Positions 1 to 20,306 are shown, numbered from the stretch's first letter. The stretch is DNA of 64,000 bases from Acestrorhynchus altus (GCA_034509495.1 CM067514.1:5219045-5283044); one strand, 5' to 3'. A program made the numbers and translations. The notes: generated by a model from the sequence alone, not told the origin.

Positions 1-243
1 CAGTGCACAGCAGTAGGTAAGTAAATTTTTCCTAAAGTATATTATGTACAATGTATTTCACCTGTCAGCTAAAGTAATTAAAGAGCCATATCAACTTATA
101 CTAAACAGTATCTACTTGGCTTTACCACGAGGCATAATAACTAGCTACATTAAGCATATTTAGCCCACCACACTAATTAGAGCTTTTAAAACTTGAGGTT
201 GACTGGATGGAGTGAAACACTTACTTAGAGAAGAAATAAGAGT

Positions 244-280
<37 letters not shown>

Positions 281-3200
281 ATATATACTACATATGTGTA
301 ATATCTACAAACCACTCAGCAATTGTATTGATTTTTAACAGGAAACAGTTGCCTGCGGCTGTGCACTGAAACAGTTCCTCCACCATGTTTAGAAGAATGC
401 TTAAAGTTGGTGGGTTGGGCATGGCAAGATCAGTCCAAAATTAAGTGGCCAATGGAGATTCAAGGTGAACGCCTACTTCTAAGACCCACCCATCCTTGAA
501 AACTGGGCCAAACCTAGAAGGAAAAAATGAAGCAAAATATTGAAAAACAAACAAATGAAAGCAAAAATCCAATCACAATGCATCTTGGGGGTGTTTACAC
601 CTGGATCCGACATCATCAAAATGTATGTTAGTGCCTGGTGTCAACATTTTTAACCAGAGTGATGCTGGAGGTCTGGTGCTGGAGGTCCCCGTGAGCCATG
701 CCTGGGGAAAGGGTGTGTGGCCAGAGCAAACCAGCAGAGAGACCAATAGAAAGACACAGGCGTGAGTACGAGCAACTAAAAAATGAACTTTATTGGCCCA
801 TATATACAGGACACCAACATAAAATGAACAGAAAATAAAGCTTCTGCCCAACCAGGCCGCTACCAACGGTTCTGAGTGCAATCTGTAGTCACCGCCTCTA
901 TCGTGGACATTTTCAGCCAGCATGCCTAGAACCCTTCAGTTCCGTGCTCCTGATGATGAAAGGCTGAGGTGCACCCTTTCATGCACCACCTGGGACTCGC
1001 TGTCCTCATCGGCCACAGGTGTGATGCATCAGGCCTGTGTGCAGTGCTAAGGAAGGGTCCGGCTCCCCACCACTTCACTGCCATATCCCATATACTCCTG
1101 GTCATTTACCCCATCTTAGGTGTTAGGATTATACCTGGATAAGCCCAGGTCACCTAAAACTAATCTAAATGCACCCAAGAAGCCTTTAAACAGGCACTAA
1201 TCTGACCATTCAAACCACTTCAGGTTTGGAGCCACGCTATATATTAATATAAACATCTCCAAGATTCAAGATCCTCCCAGTACAACTGAAACTGAAACTC
1301 CTCACCATGTTTTCTCATCACAGACAGAACAGGAAGCATCTGAACAGATAAACAACTGGATGCTATGTTAGAAGCAGATTTGTAAATTCCATCCCACAGA
1401 GCAATCAGTTTTCAGTCTGACTATCTAGAGATGCATTTGACAACCAAGTTGTATCAGGATTCAGTCCAGATATTAGTGACCAGGTGTAAATGGGTTCTGT
1501 GATGGTTGAGATGTCATCACAATTCCGATTTGGGTCAGTTCCATATGTGGTACTGAGATGCAATCCACATCGGCATTTGCAGCAACGCAACTCAGAATTC
1601 GCAATTCTGATTGGAATTCTTGCAACTCTATCAATCCAACTCAGTATTCCTCATATGTGCTTAGGAGAAAGAGAAAATGGGTGACAACAGTGAGGGAGAT
1701 TTTCAGGGGTGGGATAGTGAGATAACACCTCATAAATGATTCAGAAGACGTTGCTGTTCCATGTTTCTAATGAAATGGCCGAATGTGGCCACAGGAGGAT
1801 GTGTCTGCAACATCGAAGGAAAACAAAAAGCTTAAAAGTTAATGTTAAGAAACCAAGAAGCCAAATGAATAAAGTGTCCAGATGTCCTCAGCTTCTGCTC
1901 TCTAAATTTTACCTCCTACTGGAGGTCATTTCTTCTTTTTTTCCATTTTATATGATTTTATATCTTCACCCTTCTAGTGTTGAGAGCATTGTGCAGGACG
2001 GGGGAAGAGTCCTAATGGGGTTGGGTATTTAATTAGGGCAGAAAATGTGGGTCAATTTTTATTTGTATTACATTTCCTTATCAGAAGACAAGGACAACGT
2101 GAACGACTTGTCACCAGCTAGTGTGAGCACAGGGTAAGGAAAAACCAGGAGAGGTTGCCCTCCCAGGAACCTGATCCTTCTAAAGTTCCTTCTGAAGTGC
2201 ACCATCATCTTTTTTGTTTTGTTGACATTCAGAGAAAGACCAGAATTCAAGCTGCCTGAGTGCCTCCCTGTAGGCTGTCACCCAGCCTGTGCCAGGGAGG
2301 TGTTGAGGATGTCCATGAAGACCTCTGCTAGTTGGTTGACACACCGACGAGAGTCCATCCTAGGATGGTATCAGGTACAACAGTTTAACATGGGTTCACC
2401 TTCTCACAGGGTTCTCCTGTCCACTGCAATCACTGACAGCAATTTGTCACAAAGAGGTAGTGTGATCCACGTTGGATGCTTCACAAATTAAATCTCAGAT
2501 GATCAGGCAGTTAGACAGTTGTGCCACCTTAGAGCTGTAATCACAGTTGTTAAAATAGAAGATATCTAGTTGTAATCCCAGTAACATAATTGCGGTGTCC
2601 CTTGGAGGCTCTAATTAATGTACAATGTTTGTCGTATGTAATTAGGGAGGCTGAATTAAAGGCAACAAAAGTTGGTAACTACAAACCAAAGTCTCCCTAC
2701 ATGATAGTTATACCTGATGAAACGGTAACTTGTGTATATTTAGGATGGTGATGTCAAGCCTCTGTGTGTGGCTTTAGACCTTCAGTCTGGCTTTGGTCAT
2801 GGAGGCCTTTTATGCGTCCCATAGGATGAGCACCGGATTAACGCAGCACTACACTGACCTCCTCCAGCCTAATTGTATCTGAGCTCTGTTCACTCTCCAC
2901 GTGTGAGTTCATTCGTGGGCCTGGCTGGAGCCGCTGGCCCCCAGAAAAGGAAGCCAAAGTGATGATTCACTGCGGCTGGAGGCAAAGCGTCTAACCCAGC
3001 GTCAGACCTGCCCTTCTCTTCCTCTTTTTTTTCTCTCCCAGCCACCAGCTGCACAGCGACGATAAAAATTTCACTTCGCAGACCTATTTCTCTTTTTTTA
3101 CACCAAACCCCCACCTCACCCCACCCCACTACCTTCTCGTTACCTCTTTTCTGAGTACACTGATGCTGATGTGGCTTATGCAGAGAGTAGAAGGGTGGAG

Positions 3201-4240
3201 AGGATGATAAGGCGGTTGGTGGGGACTTAGCATGGCCTCTCGAAAAACGTCTCTCTTGATTGGTAGTGTTTCTTATGGGCGACAGGGCAAGACGGCCGTG
3301 AAGAATGACTAATGCCAGCGACCGGGCGGCTATGGCTTTCTCTCTCTATTTTTCATAACAAGGCAAGGTGGTAAAGCAGAGAATGTCAAAGCCAGCATGT
3401 TTCAGGAAAATAGCTCTCTAATAGGAGGTGTTTTTAGTGAGGAGTTATCAGTGCTCAAGAGTGACGGGCCAGGCGAGGTGTAACCTTTGGAATAAAAGGC
3501 GGATTAGCCAGACACTTTAGTGCCTTCTTGACTTCCCATCATGCACACAAATAAACAGTGGCCTTGAGAGAAGGAGACGTACAAGGCCAGCGCGTTTAAT
3601 CGCTGCGGTGACACTGGAACTAATCCCGCCGCTGCTTGTCATTCAACGCGTTCGAGCGATGGGAAAACTTCTCTCCTTCCCACACATGAAAAGAGACAGG
3701 CACTTTCCATGTTTCTGATTATCACTCTTCTTATAATGAGGTCGAGTAATCTGCTCAACACTTCCGCCAGCAATTTAAGTGTTGAATTGTTTGGAAATGA
3801 ATTGGATTCACCGGTGAAAAAATATAACCTTGGATTGCGGAGGTCCACGTGCAGGTGACATAGAGGAGGAAAACTTCCAGTCAATCTGAAAACATTATTA
3901 GCTTGATTCATCATATCCATCTACCCGTCTTTTTATCTGCATCTTCCTGGTCAGCGTCATGGTGGGCCCAGTGCTGACTGGAGTGATTTTGCGCAAGGCA
4001 GGGAACCCCCTGGGCACAGTGCCAGTCCACTGCATCATTTCAGGAAATTAAAAAAGGCAAAAGTCTTATTTTTCCATCAACACTGAATTACTTTACTGTC
4101 TCTAAGGGTTTGTTCCAACAGACAGGTCAAATCCAATTTTTGGGTATGTACGATTTCCAAGGGCTTAAATGGCGAAGACCAACACTCCCAACTTTTCCCA
4201 AATGGATGAAGCCTTAAATCTTGTTAACATGAAGCAACTC
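1..4240. other. Distal 3' flank of PYCR1; no gene seen
   Basis: No reading frame here resembles a known protein and no chain of exons could be built. In human the next gene past PYCR1 is MAFG, but no small-Maf basic/leucine-zipper coding sequence was recognised on either strand. Apart from one tetranucleotide repeat near the left edge the sequence is ordinary, AT-rich and non-repetitive. A stretch near 3.14-3.64 kb has higher complexity and is discussed as a candidate conserved element. Confidence 0.5.
246..280. repeat. (GATT)n microsatellite
   Basis: About nine perfect GATT units, followed directly by a short (AT)n run. Confidence 0.95.
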
Positions 4241-4249
4241 AGTTAATCT

Positions 4250-4990
4250 TATTTCTTGTCTTTTTCCTCGTGGCACAAAGTTCAACAACCCTATGGTCTA
4301 CTGGCCAGTCTACATTGGTGTCTGTTCAAGCTGAATTCCAAGCTGGCATTTCAACCTTGTCAAAAATGCTCAATTGGTGATAAATATCATTCCTGGAAAA
4401 TCCTTGCTCTGCATGGAGCATTATCCTGCTGAAAAATGCCAGTAGGAAGCTCTGCCACACAGGATGTCCTGCACATTTCACTGAGCTGTCAGTGTCCCAC
4501 ACATCACTACTAGGGGTGGCTCTCCAGATGATCATGCCAACAGATGGGGCAATGTGTCATTCCACAGCAAAGGTTGAATTGAAGCACATACCACACAGCA
4601 TCTCAAATAGACCCTGGATTCATCACTAATGCAGTTCAAGTCCTGTTTGCCGGGTCTGTCCTCATGTAACCGCTGTTCCCAACACCTCCTAAAAGCTTGG
4701 TCAGAACAGCCTAGATGGCAGGCAATTTGTCAAAAGGACCATTCTGCTTCCATTAGACCAAAAATGTGCTACATCTCAAACTCTGTTAACTGGTAAAATG
4801 TCTTTGAATGCATCGTAGAGGCATGTCTAACAATCTCTCACCAGGACCCAAGAGGTACACTACCCAAAGGTATCCACTTAGAGCCTTTTTAAAGGGCAGT
4901 GGAGGAAGCACTTTTACACCCTCTTGTGCCAAAACCCAGTGTCTTATCAGACCACACTTGTCAAAGTGAGAAAAGTTTGTTTGAAAATGT
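4250..4990 (-). mobile_element. Degenerate DNA-transposon-like repeat
   Basis: Two blocks recur elsewhere in the window. 'CTGCTGAAAAATGCCAGT' with the following text about a hundred bases long is shared with 40.96-41.24 kb. The 'cgtagaggc...gagatacactacccaaaag' type block is shared with 16.78-16.95 kb. The style is that of antisense Tc1/mariner-type fish repeats, but no transposase motif can be read here, so the family is uncertain. Confidence 0.4.
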
Positions 4991-5131
4991 TTTGGGGGAT
5001 TTTCAACAAAGCATTGAGCAAAAGCTGTGAATACTTAAGTACAAGTTATATCTTTGTGTTTTATTTTTAAATAAATTTGCAAAGATTTCAAACAATCCTC
5101 ACTTTCTTACACTGTTGGTGAATGGATATAT

Positions 5132-5162
5132 TTGTGTGTGTATGTGTAATATATACAGTATA

Positions 5163-5216
<54 letters not shown>
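5132..5216. repeat. Compound (TG)n(TA)n microsatellite
   Basis: About ten TG units pass directly into about sixteen TA units. The tract ends in ATACACATATG. Confidence 0.95.
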
Positions 5217-5223
<7 letters not shown>

Positions 5224-6834
5224 GCATGATGTTTGAGGACAGCAGCAATATTAATTTATATTACAAATAATGCCCATTTCACTGATATTAACATTGGCAT
5301 TCATTGGCATCATCAGTAATTCTGAGATCTGTCCTCCTAGCTCATGACTTTGTCAGAGTGAACTTTGACATGCGGGTCATCTCCAAGGTGTCCTGTTGCA
5401 AACGACGCTGACAGCAGAGCTCTAAAAAAGGCGACTGTCTCTGCAGGCCACCAATCGTCGCTCATCTCCATGTCAGCAGGGGAGAAAAAAAATCTATACA
5501 AAATTCTGTGCTATAAATAGCCTGGGCCTCTGGCTGTCTCGTGTAATACCAGTGGGGTTGGGAGCATACCTTTCTTATCACAGGAGAATTTCATAGTCCA
5601 CCCACACACAAACAGGCTGGCATTGTGGTGAAAAAGGGTGAACGTTATAATGAAGACATGTGGGCTCATAACATTATGGCCTATAAATTACTAGAGCTGA
5701 TATTTCAAAACATCAGAACAAAATTTTGAAATCTGGTGCAAATAGAAAAGGAAATGCAATAAAATCCTATTGGGTAATCCTGAGAGGTTGTGCTTTACGG
5801 TAAGGTGCAACAAGGAAGGTAAAATGGCTCAGCGGTTGCTTGCTCAATATTTTCTCTTTGCTGAGTATCGCTTACCCTGCAATACCTGTTTAACAAGGAT
5901 AAAGACAGGAACACTTTGCTGATATGGGTCTGAATGACACATAATGGAATATTTCGACTCCCAGTACAGCTGAATGTATTTTGGGCCAAAAATGTTTTGC
6001 ATTTATGTTGCATTCCTAATTAAGATGCCATCTGCTGTATCCATCGAATGGACCTTTAGAAATGTCAGTGAAAATGTAAAATATATAAAATGTTCATATA
6101 TAGATAATCTGCAAGGCCTTAAACAAATGTGTTAATATACATTGCTATTGTTTATTATTAATCATGCAATTGCTGGGATTAAATGAATAATTTTGGATTT
6201 GATGCACATATCCAGTAAACCAGCAATTAGGGGTGTCCAGCCAGGGAATCAAACTTTAGCCTGCCACAAAGAATACAGTGCTGTTATCCACAACGCTACA
6301 CCAGCTTTTTAGTTACACAATTAACATTTACCAAAAAAACCCAAAACAGTTCTGTCCAAAAGTACACATTATTTACACAACTGACCAAATACAGTGAATC
6401 TCCTAAATCCTCAGTGGTTCTCAGTCATGGAGAACCACTGCCCTGTAGGCTCTAGTTTCCCCCAATTCCAGCACACCTGATCTCACTAATGAACTAACCA
6501 AGGAGCCTTTGCTGAGCTGAATTGGGGGTGTTCCAGCAGGATCAAGAACCCCTGCCCAAAGATGTGTCCATTTGATCTACGGCAGGGGGAGTCAAACCGG
6601 ATCAGAAATGGGCCTGCCAAATCTAAGTGCTAGCTATATGAGATTCCTGACCTACCTGAGGAGAAAATAATGATCCAGTAGATCATATGAGGAAGACAGC
6701 AACACTAAGAAACACTAAGTGATGATAAAAATGGAGCTATGGACAAATACAAATACAACTTACCATATCTTAAAGCAATATTCAGCAATAAATATCCAAA
6801 TGTAATACACAGATTTCATTTCTTAACCTTTAGA

Positions 6835-7330
6835 ACCCTATGCTAATTTTGTGGGATGCTTTTGTAGTTTGTCGTACTTTTAGTCACCAAAAACTGGAAA
6901 AGCATTTATAGGAGACAGTCACATGTCAGATATTGTTATTTTCAGAAGCTCCTAGATTCCTCTATAACCCAATATCTGGGTCAGTGACATCATCAGCCCC
7001 TCTCCTCTCTGATCAGTCAGAGTCTGTGTGCAGGTTGACCATGTTCACGTGAACAGAGCAGTAAACATGCACTGGAAGCTCCTCTTGCATTTAAACTGGG
7101 ATTTAATTCAGCTGGGAGTGAATTTTAGCTGCAACATCTGACAACAATTCTGATACTAAAAGGATAGAGCTGTTTTTAGTGCTTTAGAGGTTAAGCAAGG
7201 TATTATTTATTTACCTTTCATGTCTGTTTAGTAAATATTTTATCCAGCATGGTGTCAACTTTTCAAAAATGTTTAATATCAGGACCGTCAGTCATTTTGT
7301 TTTTGGGGTTTTTCTGTTAGGTTAAGGTGC
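6835..7330 (-). repeat. Dispersed repeat family Q, copy 1 (inverted)
   Basis: This copy contains ACCCAATATCTGGGTCAGTG followed by 'gatcagtcagagtctgtgtgcaggttg' and 'agtaaacatgcactggaa'. The same ordered blocks occur as reverse complement at 24.5-25.1 and 36.7-37.2 kb, and in part at 56.74 kb. There is no coding potential and I do not recognise a named family. Boundaries are approximate. Confidence 0.6.
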
Positions 7331-8404
7331 CAAGTACTTAGAAGTAGACTTGTTTGCGTTGCTTCTGACATACTATAATCTGTAAAACACACATAGTGGA
7401 ATATTAAATACAGAGTGAAGCAACCAATACTCTGGAAAAAGGGTTGAGCTGTGTACATTTGTTTCTTAATCTTTTTTTAAAGATTTAATTATAAAAGCCT
7501 TTAAAGCTTTCTGTTTAAAATGGACGATTGGAGCAAAAAAAACGGAGAAAATGAGGAGCAAACCTGAGACTACCTAAATAAGCTTCAGATCTTAACATGT
7601 ACAACCATTTAAAGCTATTCTTTGATCTGCAGACCTGCAAATAAATGATACAGCACACAGGTAATTACAGGGTCCTAAAGCTGCTTGTCCTGTAAGGTTG
7701 AGTAATGGGCTTCAGGGAAAGGTCTCCAGTTAATTCAATTACTAAGACATAAATTATTCACACCAGCTCCTTGCTATAATTATACACCAGGAACAAATAA
7801 AAAGAACTTTTTCCTAATCAGAAGCTCATTTTGCCTGCAATGCTCTCTGAAGGCACCAGGAATTTCACAACGGTCAGCTAAAAACACGGCAAATCAAAAA
7901 AAGTGTTTCTCAGTTCATGATTAGCAGCTTTAATAGAGGTTTAATGCTGCTGGAACAAATGCCTGTGTGATTCAGAAGCAGGTAACAGTTTCATTCGTTC
8001 TCCGTTCTCGACAGCACACCGTAACGTCTTAAGAGCAGATTATTAAACATACACTTTGGTTGGCTGACAGTCAGATCTCTTAATTTTGTAAATCAGGCAA
8101 ATTAAGCGAACAACGCACTTCAAGTATGTGTTCAAGACAGAGCACTGAATTCACATCTGTTTAACAAAGAACATGAGACCAGCTAAAGCAAAAACGACCA
8201 CTACTGATGGGTGTTACACCCTTTCTCTCAGAGAGATGACCTTACAGACGTCTTAGACATTCTCAGGAGCACCAAATCCATTCATTATGATACAGAACTC
8301 AAACATATCTGCTGCATATGAAATCCTTGCATCTCCAAAGCATTCTTACAATGTAACATAAAAGAACTTACAAAGGTTACAAGGTTTTCAGATAAAACAG
8401 TTGT

Positions 8405-8890
8405 GTACAACACTGTGCAAAAGTCAGAGACCACCCGTCATTTGTGGCTGTTTTGGCAGTAAATGACAAAGCTTTTCCCACTTTTCAGGAGATATCCCAG
8501 AAACCAGATGATCCACAAGGAAGAAAGTAAGAAAGAAAAAGATTCAAAAAGGGAAAATTAGGAACCTACAACTCCTACAACCAAATCTCCCATCAGAAGA
8601 ACAGCACGTAGAGCCTTTGAAAGAAAGACTCCACTCTCACTGTAGATCCTTCCCTGTGAGAAGACGACTCCACTCCTTAAATCACTGTCAGACGATTTTG
8701 AGCTTCAAGACGTTCTTAACGAGAAAAGCAAACAGACATACAAGAAGAAATCAAACTGCTGAAGCTGCTGAAGTCCAGACCTCAACAGCATTAAAATTCT
8801 TTGGGATGACGTGAACTGAAGTTTGGAAGCTAGAAATAAAAAAAAAGTCATTGCATATTTCCACAGAGAAATTCAAATATTGAAAAAGTG
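8405..8890 (+). mobile_element. Non-autonomous Tc1/mariner-like repeat
   Basis: The segment begins with the 'gtgcaaaagtcagagaccacc' type terminal sequence common to fish Tc1/mariner derivatives. It contains eroded transposase-like text ('aaatcactgtcagacgattttgag', 'gtccagacctcaacagcattaaaattctttgggatgac'). No intact reading frame remains. The assignment rests on remembered family style and was not checked by alignment. Confidence 0.5.
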
Positions 8891-9591
8891 GCCCCATCTT
8901 CAAGAGATCACTGGTTCAATCCACGGTGTTGCCACAGCCCTGCACGGCCAGGAATCCGAGAGAGCATGACTGGCCTCGCTCTCTCTGGGTTGGCAGAACG
9001 GCAATCTCTCCCCAGTCACTCAGGGCAACATTAGGCTGCACAGTAATCGGTGCTTTAGCTGCTGTAACAGAATGGACAGTTTGTGGTCTCCTCCAAATGT
9101 GCAGAGCTGTCCAATGATATTACATTAACAACAGTTTCAGATGCAACTGGCTCGCTCGGTGTGAAGCACATGGTAGTCTTCATCCTACCAGCACCGGTGG
9201 CATCGTGTGATGGGGTGATTTCTTGGGTGGAAACTGGAAATAACTAGAATGGGGCGGAATATTTGGCTCAGATAAAAAAAATGACAGGTGCTTTCTGACT
9301 TTAGCACAATGCTGTAATGATGATACCATCACAAAGCTTAGAGCTGGACTGAGCCTGAAATGACAGATATGAGCTGACAAACCACAAAAAAAAGACAAAG
9401 TAAGTAAATAACAGTTATCAACTGGCTTTGTGTTGGAGTTGTTTCTTAAAGACAGGAAGTCTATAGCATCACATGGAGCTTCTGCCATCTGTTAACTCCC
9501 AATGCTGCTCCCTGGGGAGAGCATTTTCTGCCACTGCAAGGAGGCACTAGGTGACAGACAGCATGCTAGAAATGCATTTCTGTTCATCTCA

Positions 9592-9594
<3 letters not shown>

Positions 9595-9644
<50 letters not shown>
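9595..9644. repeat. (TG)25 microsatellite in PYCR1 3' flank or UTR
   Basis: Near-perfect TG run. It lies about 150 bases past the PYCR1 stop codon, so it may be transcribed as (CA)n in the 3' UTR. Confidence 0.95.
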
Positions 9645-9645
<1 letters not shown>

Positions 9646-9722
9646 ATGGATATCATCTCCAACTACTCTGCCCAAAATTTGTCAGAATGGCTGGGTAACA
9701 TCTGTAGGTGCCTGAAGGAATA

Positions 9723-9726
9723 TGTG

Positions 9727-9768
<42 letters not shown>

Positions 9769-9781
9769 TGTGTGTGTGTGT
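9723..9781. repeat. (TG)n microsatellite directly after the PYCR1 stop
   Basis: TG run with two interruptions (GAG, TAT). It begins about 15 bases beyond the PYCR1 stop codon on the minus strand and would be read as (CA)n at the start of the 3' UTR. Confidence 0.95.
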
Positions 9782-9795
9782 AAAACTATTCTCCC

Positions 9796-17258
<7,463 letters not shown>

Positions 17259-17443
17259 GATGTTTACTCCAGCAGACCTGCCAATCAGACAAAGCAACAA
17301 ATTCATGTTTCTCACCCAACAAAAAAAAACAAGGACCACACTGTTCTGATCTTCTGCTCAAAAATAACAAAACAACGTGATCTGTTAATAAAAGAGATTA
17401 ATATCATCTTTTATGGTCTTTCCTCAGCAGTAAAACAAATTTA

Positions 17444-17625
17444 GCCCTATCGGGTCGAGTTTCCATGCGGAGCTCCGGTTTCCTCCCATGTTCCAAATAC
17501 ATGGATCAGGTGAACTGGCTTCTCTAAATTGTCCTGGTATGTGTGAATGCATGTCTGCATGCCCAGATGTGGATTTGGCAGTCTGTCCTGGGTGAAACCC
17601 CCTCATGCTTGATGCAGTCCCCCAG
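17444..17625 (+). repeat. SINE-like repeat fragment
   Basis: It shares the order 'ggtttcctcc', 'caaatacatg', 'aggtgaactgg', 'taaattgtcc', 'tgtgtgaatg' and 'tctgtcctgggtg' with the fuller SINE-like copy at 44886-45230. The tRNA-like head is missing. Confidence 0.5.
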
Positions 17626-18180
17626 GTAGACAGTCGTTTCCGGTGGACAGTACGCCGTACGACTCAAATTTTAGACTGATATGTGGAACATTTATGGATC
17701 AACACATACAGAAGTAATGTCTTTCAGTATGCCAGAGACATCTCGGAATGCAGCTGTAGACGTTCCGAACAGTGGAGTGTTCATATAGCGTCCAATAGCA
17801 TCCCACACATTCTAATTCGAGGCCCGGTGATGCGACCGACTGCAGCATAGCATCTGTGTCTTCAAAATGAGCTCTTGAGACGGCAGCAGTATGTGGACGA
17901 GCGTCGTCCTGTTGGAAAAGAGCACTGGAGTGTGCTCCGGTTGCAGGACCTCACTAAGGTAACAACAGACTGTAGATCTTGGAGGTGACCACAGCGCATC
18001 CACACATGGATTCGTTGGTTGTCTCCACCAAGACAAAAGCGGAACTCGTCGTTGAAGATTCTGAGGGACTCCAGGACAGTCTGGCACAATCTGTTGGTTC
18101 TTTCCTTCTGGTGTGAGTGCAAATACAGGAATTTTCACCAGAACTCACTCTCAGACATGCCATGATCTTAAGAATGCATC
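17625..18180 (-). mobile_element. Tc1-like transposase remnant
   Basis: On the minus strand, FNDEFRFCLGGDNQRIHVWMRCG (positions about 18060-17985) corresponds to the conserved Tc1 'FSDESRF.LG.DD.R..VWR' region around the second catalytic aspartate. The D of DES reads as D-E-F here. Frames shift repeatedly on both sides, so this is a pseudo-transposase. It lies in the first intron of PYCR1. Confidence 0.75.
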
Positions 18181-18508
18181 TGTGTATCCAAGAGTGGAGT
18201 AAGATAAAGGGAGGTGGGTTGGTATTAGGGTGCTTGTAGTTGACATGTCATACAGAATGAGAACAGTGAGTATTACTGCATGTACCCACGTTGGGATGGT
18301 GATGGTGAAACGATATATTGTGCAGCCCTGATTGTGATTCTGGGCTGTGAGCAAACAAGTCATTTCAGAAACTAGAGAGCAACAAGGGTTAGGTGCCTTG
18401 CTCTAGGGTACATCGTCTGTTGTGGTCAAGGGGATCAAACCGTTGACCTACTGATCCCACTCTGTAAACATAAAGCCACAGCTGGCCACATGCTGATGAC
18501 CCCAATTA

Positions 18509-18509
<1 letters not shown>

Positions 18510-18571
<62 letters not shown>
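18510..18571. repeat. (TG)30 microsatellite
   Basis: TG run with one early TTG interruption, in PYCR1 intron 1. Confidence 0.95.
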
Positions 18572-18574
<3 letters not shown>

Positions 18575-18649
18575 AACTCCTGAACAGGTTGGAATTTGAT
18601 CTGAAACGGTTATAACGAGCTGTTCCTTTTAGTGTTTGTTAAGGACATA

Positions 18650-19345
18650 CACACTTAAAGATTAGGATTCTTCATGGGTTCTCCAATAAAATGGTTCTAT
18701 ATAGAACCACGAACACTCAAAGAACTCTGCATGAGAAAGGAACTCTCTGCATCCTGAAAGGGTTCTCTGAAAGGGAATGTGCTGCAGAGGGTTCCAAACA
18801 GAATCTTTTCTGAAAAGGGTTCTATATAGCACCAAAAAGGTCATTCTATTATTACAATAGAGCTTGTGTACACTTATCTAAATAAATAAGGGTTCTTCAA
18901 TAAACAAAATGGTTCTATATAGAACCATGAACATTCAAATCACCCTTTGCATGATTAAAGGGTACTTTGCACATTAAGTGTTCTTGAGATTGATGGGCAA
19001 TGGGCTGTAGAGGGTTCTATTAAGCACCAAGTTTTGCATTGTTACAAGCTCTACTGCAATGATAGTAGAACCCTTTTCAAAAAAGTTTCTATAGAGAACA
19101 CTAACACATTCTCCAAAAATCTGAGGAACCCTTTAATCATGCAAAGGGTTCTTAGAGTGTTCATGGTTCTATATAGAATGGTGTTCTTTATTGAAGAACC
19201 CCCAATTTCAGCCTGTAATAATAAAGGAACAATTTTTGGTGCAAAACAGAACCCTTATTGAAGAGGTTAAACACATAACCCTCTACACCCTATTCATCTC
19301 AAGAACCACTTAAATCATGCAAAGGGTTCTTAGTGTTCTATGTTC
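18650..19345. repeat. Cluster of palindromic 'ggttctatatagaacc' MITE units
   Basis: Three to four degenerate units share 'gggttcttcaataaa', 'atggttctatatagaacca', 'caaagaaccctttgcatga' and 'gggttctatatagcaccaa'. The first two read left to right (about 18650-18850 and 18885-19040). The rest reads as the reverse complement (about 19065-19345). The core is itself a palindrome. The cluster fills PYCR1 intron 1 close to the first exon. A further single copy is near 26.17-26.53 kb. Confidence 0.85.
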
Positions 19346-19460
19346 TCTGTTTTGTAGAACCCTGAACACAACACTCAGAAATGATTCCTCAGCCTCATCA
19401 ACATTAAGACCAGCTGCCTTTAGAACCGCAGAACATCATAGGAACGTTCTAAGTCTTACC

Positions 19461-19660
19461 TTCTCAGCTCAAACACAGACAGCTCCTTATGTCAACGTGG
19501 CTTCCTCCTTCCCTTCCATCTGCGCTCGGGCGGGCAGCCCTGACTGACGCTCCCGACAGCCAATGAGAGAAGAGAGCGGGACCCGACTCAGCCAATCACA
19601 GAGCAGACATAGGCCCGGGCTTTACTGGGCCGTGCTAGTTTCATCATTTCCGGTAGTAAT
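19461..19660 (-). promoter_or_regulatory. Probable PYCR1 promoter and non-coding exon 1
   Basis: On the minus strand a strong donor GAGAAG|GTAAGA closes at 19460, upstream of the acceptor at 17277 of the first coding exon, fitting a 5' UTR exon. The stretch just beyond is the most GC-rich near the gene. It has two CCAAT boxes (19560-19564 and 19592-19596, 32 bp apart, the usual NF-Y spacing of about three helical turns), a GC-rich CGGGCGGGCAG block and, on the minus strand, ACCGGAAAT near 19647-19655, an ETS/GABP-type site. No TATA box is evident, which suits a housekeeping gene. The transcription start is inferred. Confidence 0.65.
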
Positions 19661-19764
19661 GGACAGTGAATGTGGGTCAGTGTCACTGCCCCTGAGACTG
19701 TTTTTAAACACATTACAGATCACCTTCCCTCACAATATCTCTGAAATTAACCATATCCCACATT

Positions 19765-20306
19765 TATTATTCACTATTAATGGTGAATTATTCAGTATTA
19801 TTGGTGAATTATTATTAATGGGTGAATTAATGGTGAACTATTCAGTATTAATAGTGAATTATTCAGTTTTATTGGTGAACTAATCAGTATTAAAAGTTAA
19901 TTATTCAGTATTAATGGTACATTATTCAGAATAATTAGTCTGTATTATGGTGAATTAGTCAGTATTATTGGTGAATTATTCAGTGGTAATAGTGAATTAA
20001 TCAGTGGTAATGGTCAATTATTCAGTATTAATGGTGATTTATTCAGTATTATTGGTAAATTATTCCATGTTACTGGTGAATTATATATTATTAACGGTGA
20101 ATTATTAATGGTGAATTATTCAGCATTAATGATGACTTAATGATGAATTATTCCATATTATTAGTGAATTAATGGTAGATTATTCAGTATCAATGGTGAA
20201 TTGTTCACTATCAATGGTGAATTGTTCAGTATTAATGATGAATTATTCAGTATTAATGATGAATTATTCAGTATTAATGGTGTATTACTCAGTGTTATTG
20301 TGAATG
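19765..20306. repeat. 21-bp AT-rich minisatellite upstream of PYCR1
   Basis: About 25 diverged copies of a 21-bp unit, roughly ATTATTCAGTATTAATGGTGA. The period shows on the minus strand as a seven-residue open-frame repeat (LILNNSS). Units differ by substitutions and small indels. Each unit carries several ATTA/TAAT cores. It begins about 100 bp beyond the promoter. Confidence 0.92.

Noticed and set aside
19765..20306. Minisatellite considered as a CRISPR-like array
   Set aside because: The units are head-to-tail with no unique spacers, and the genome is a vertebrate.
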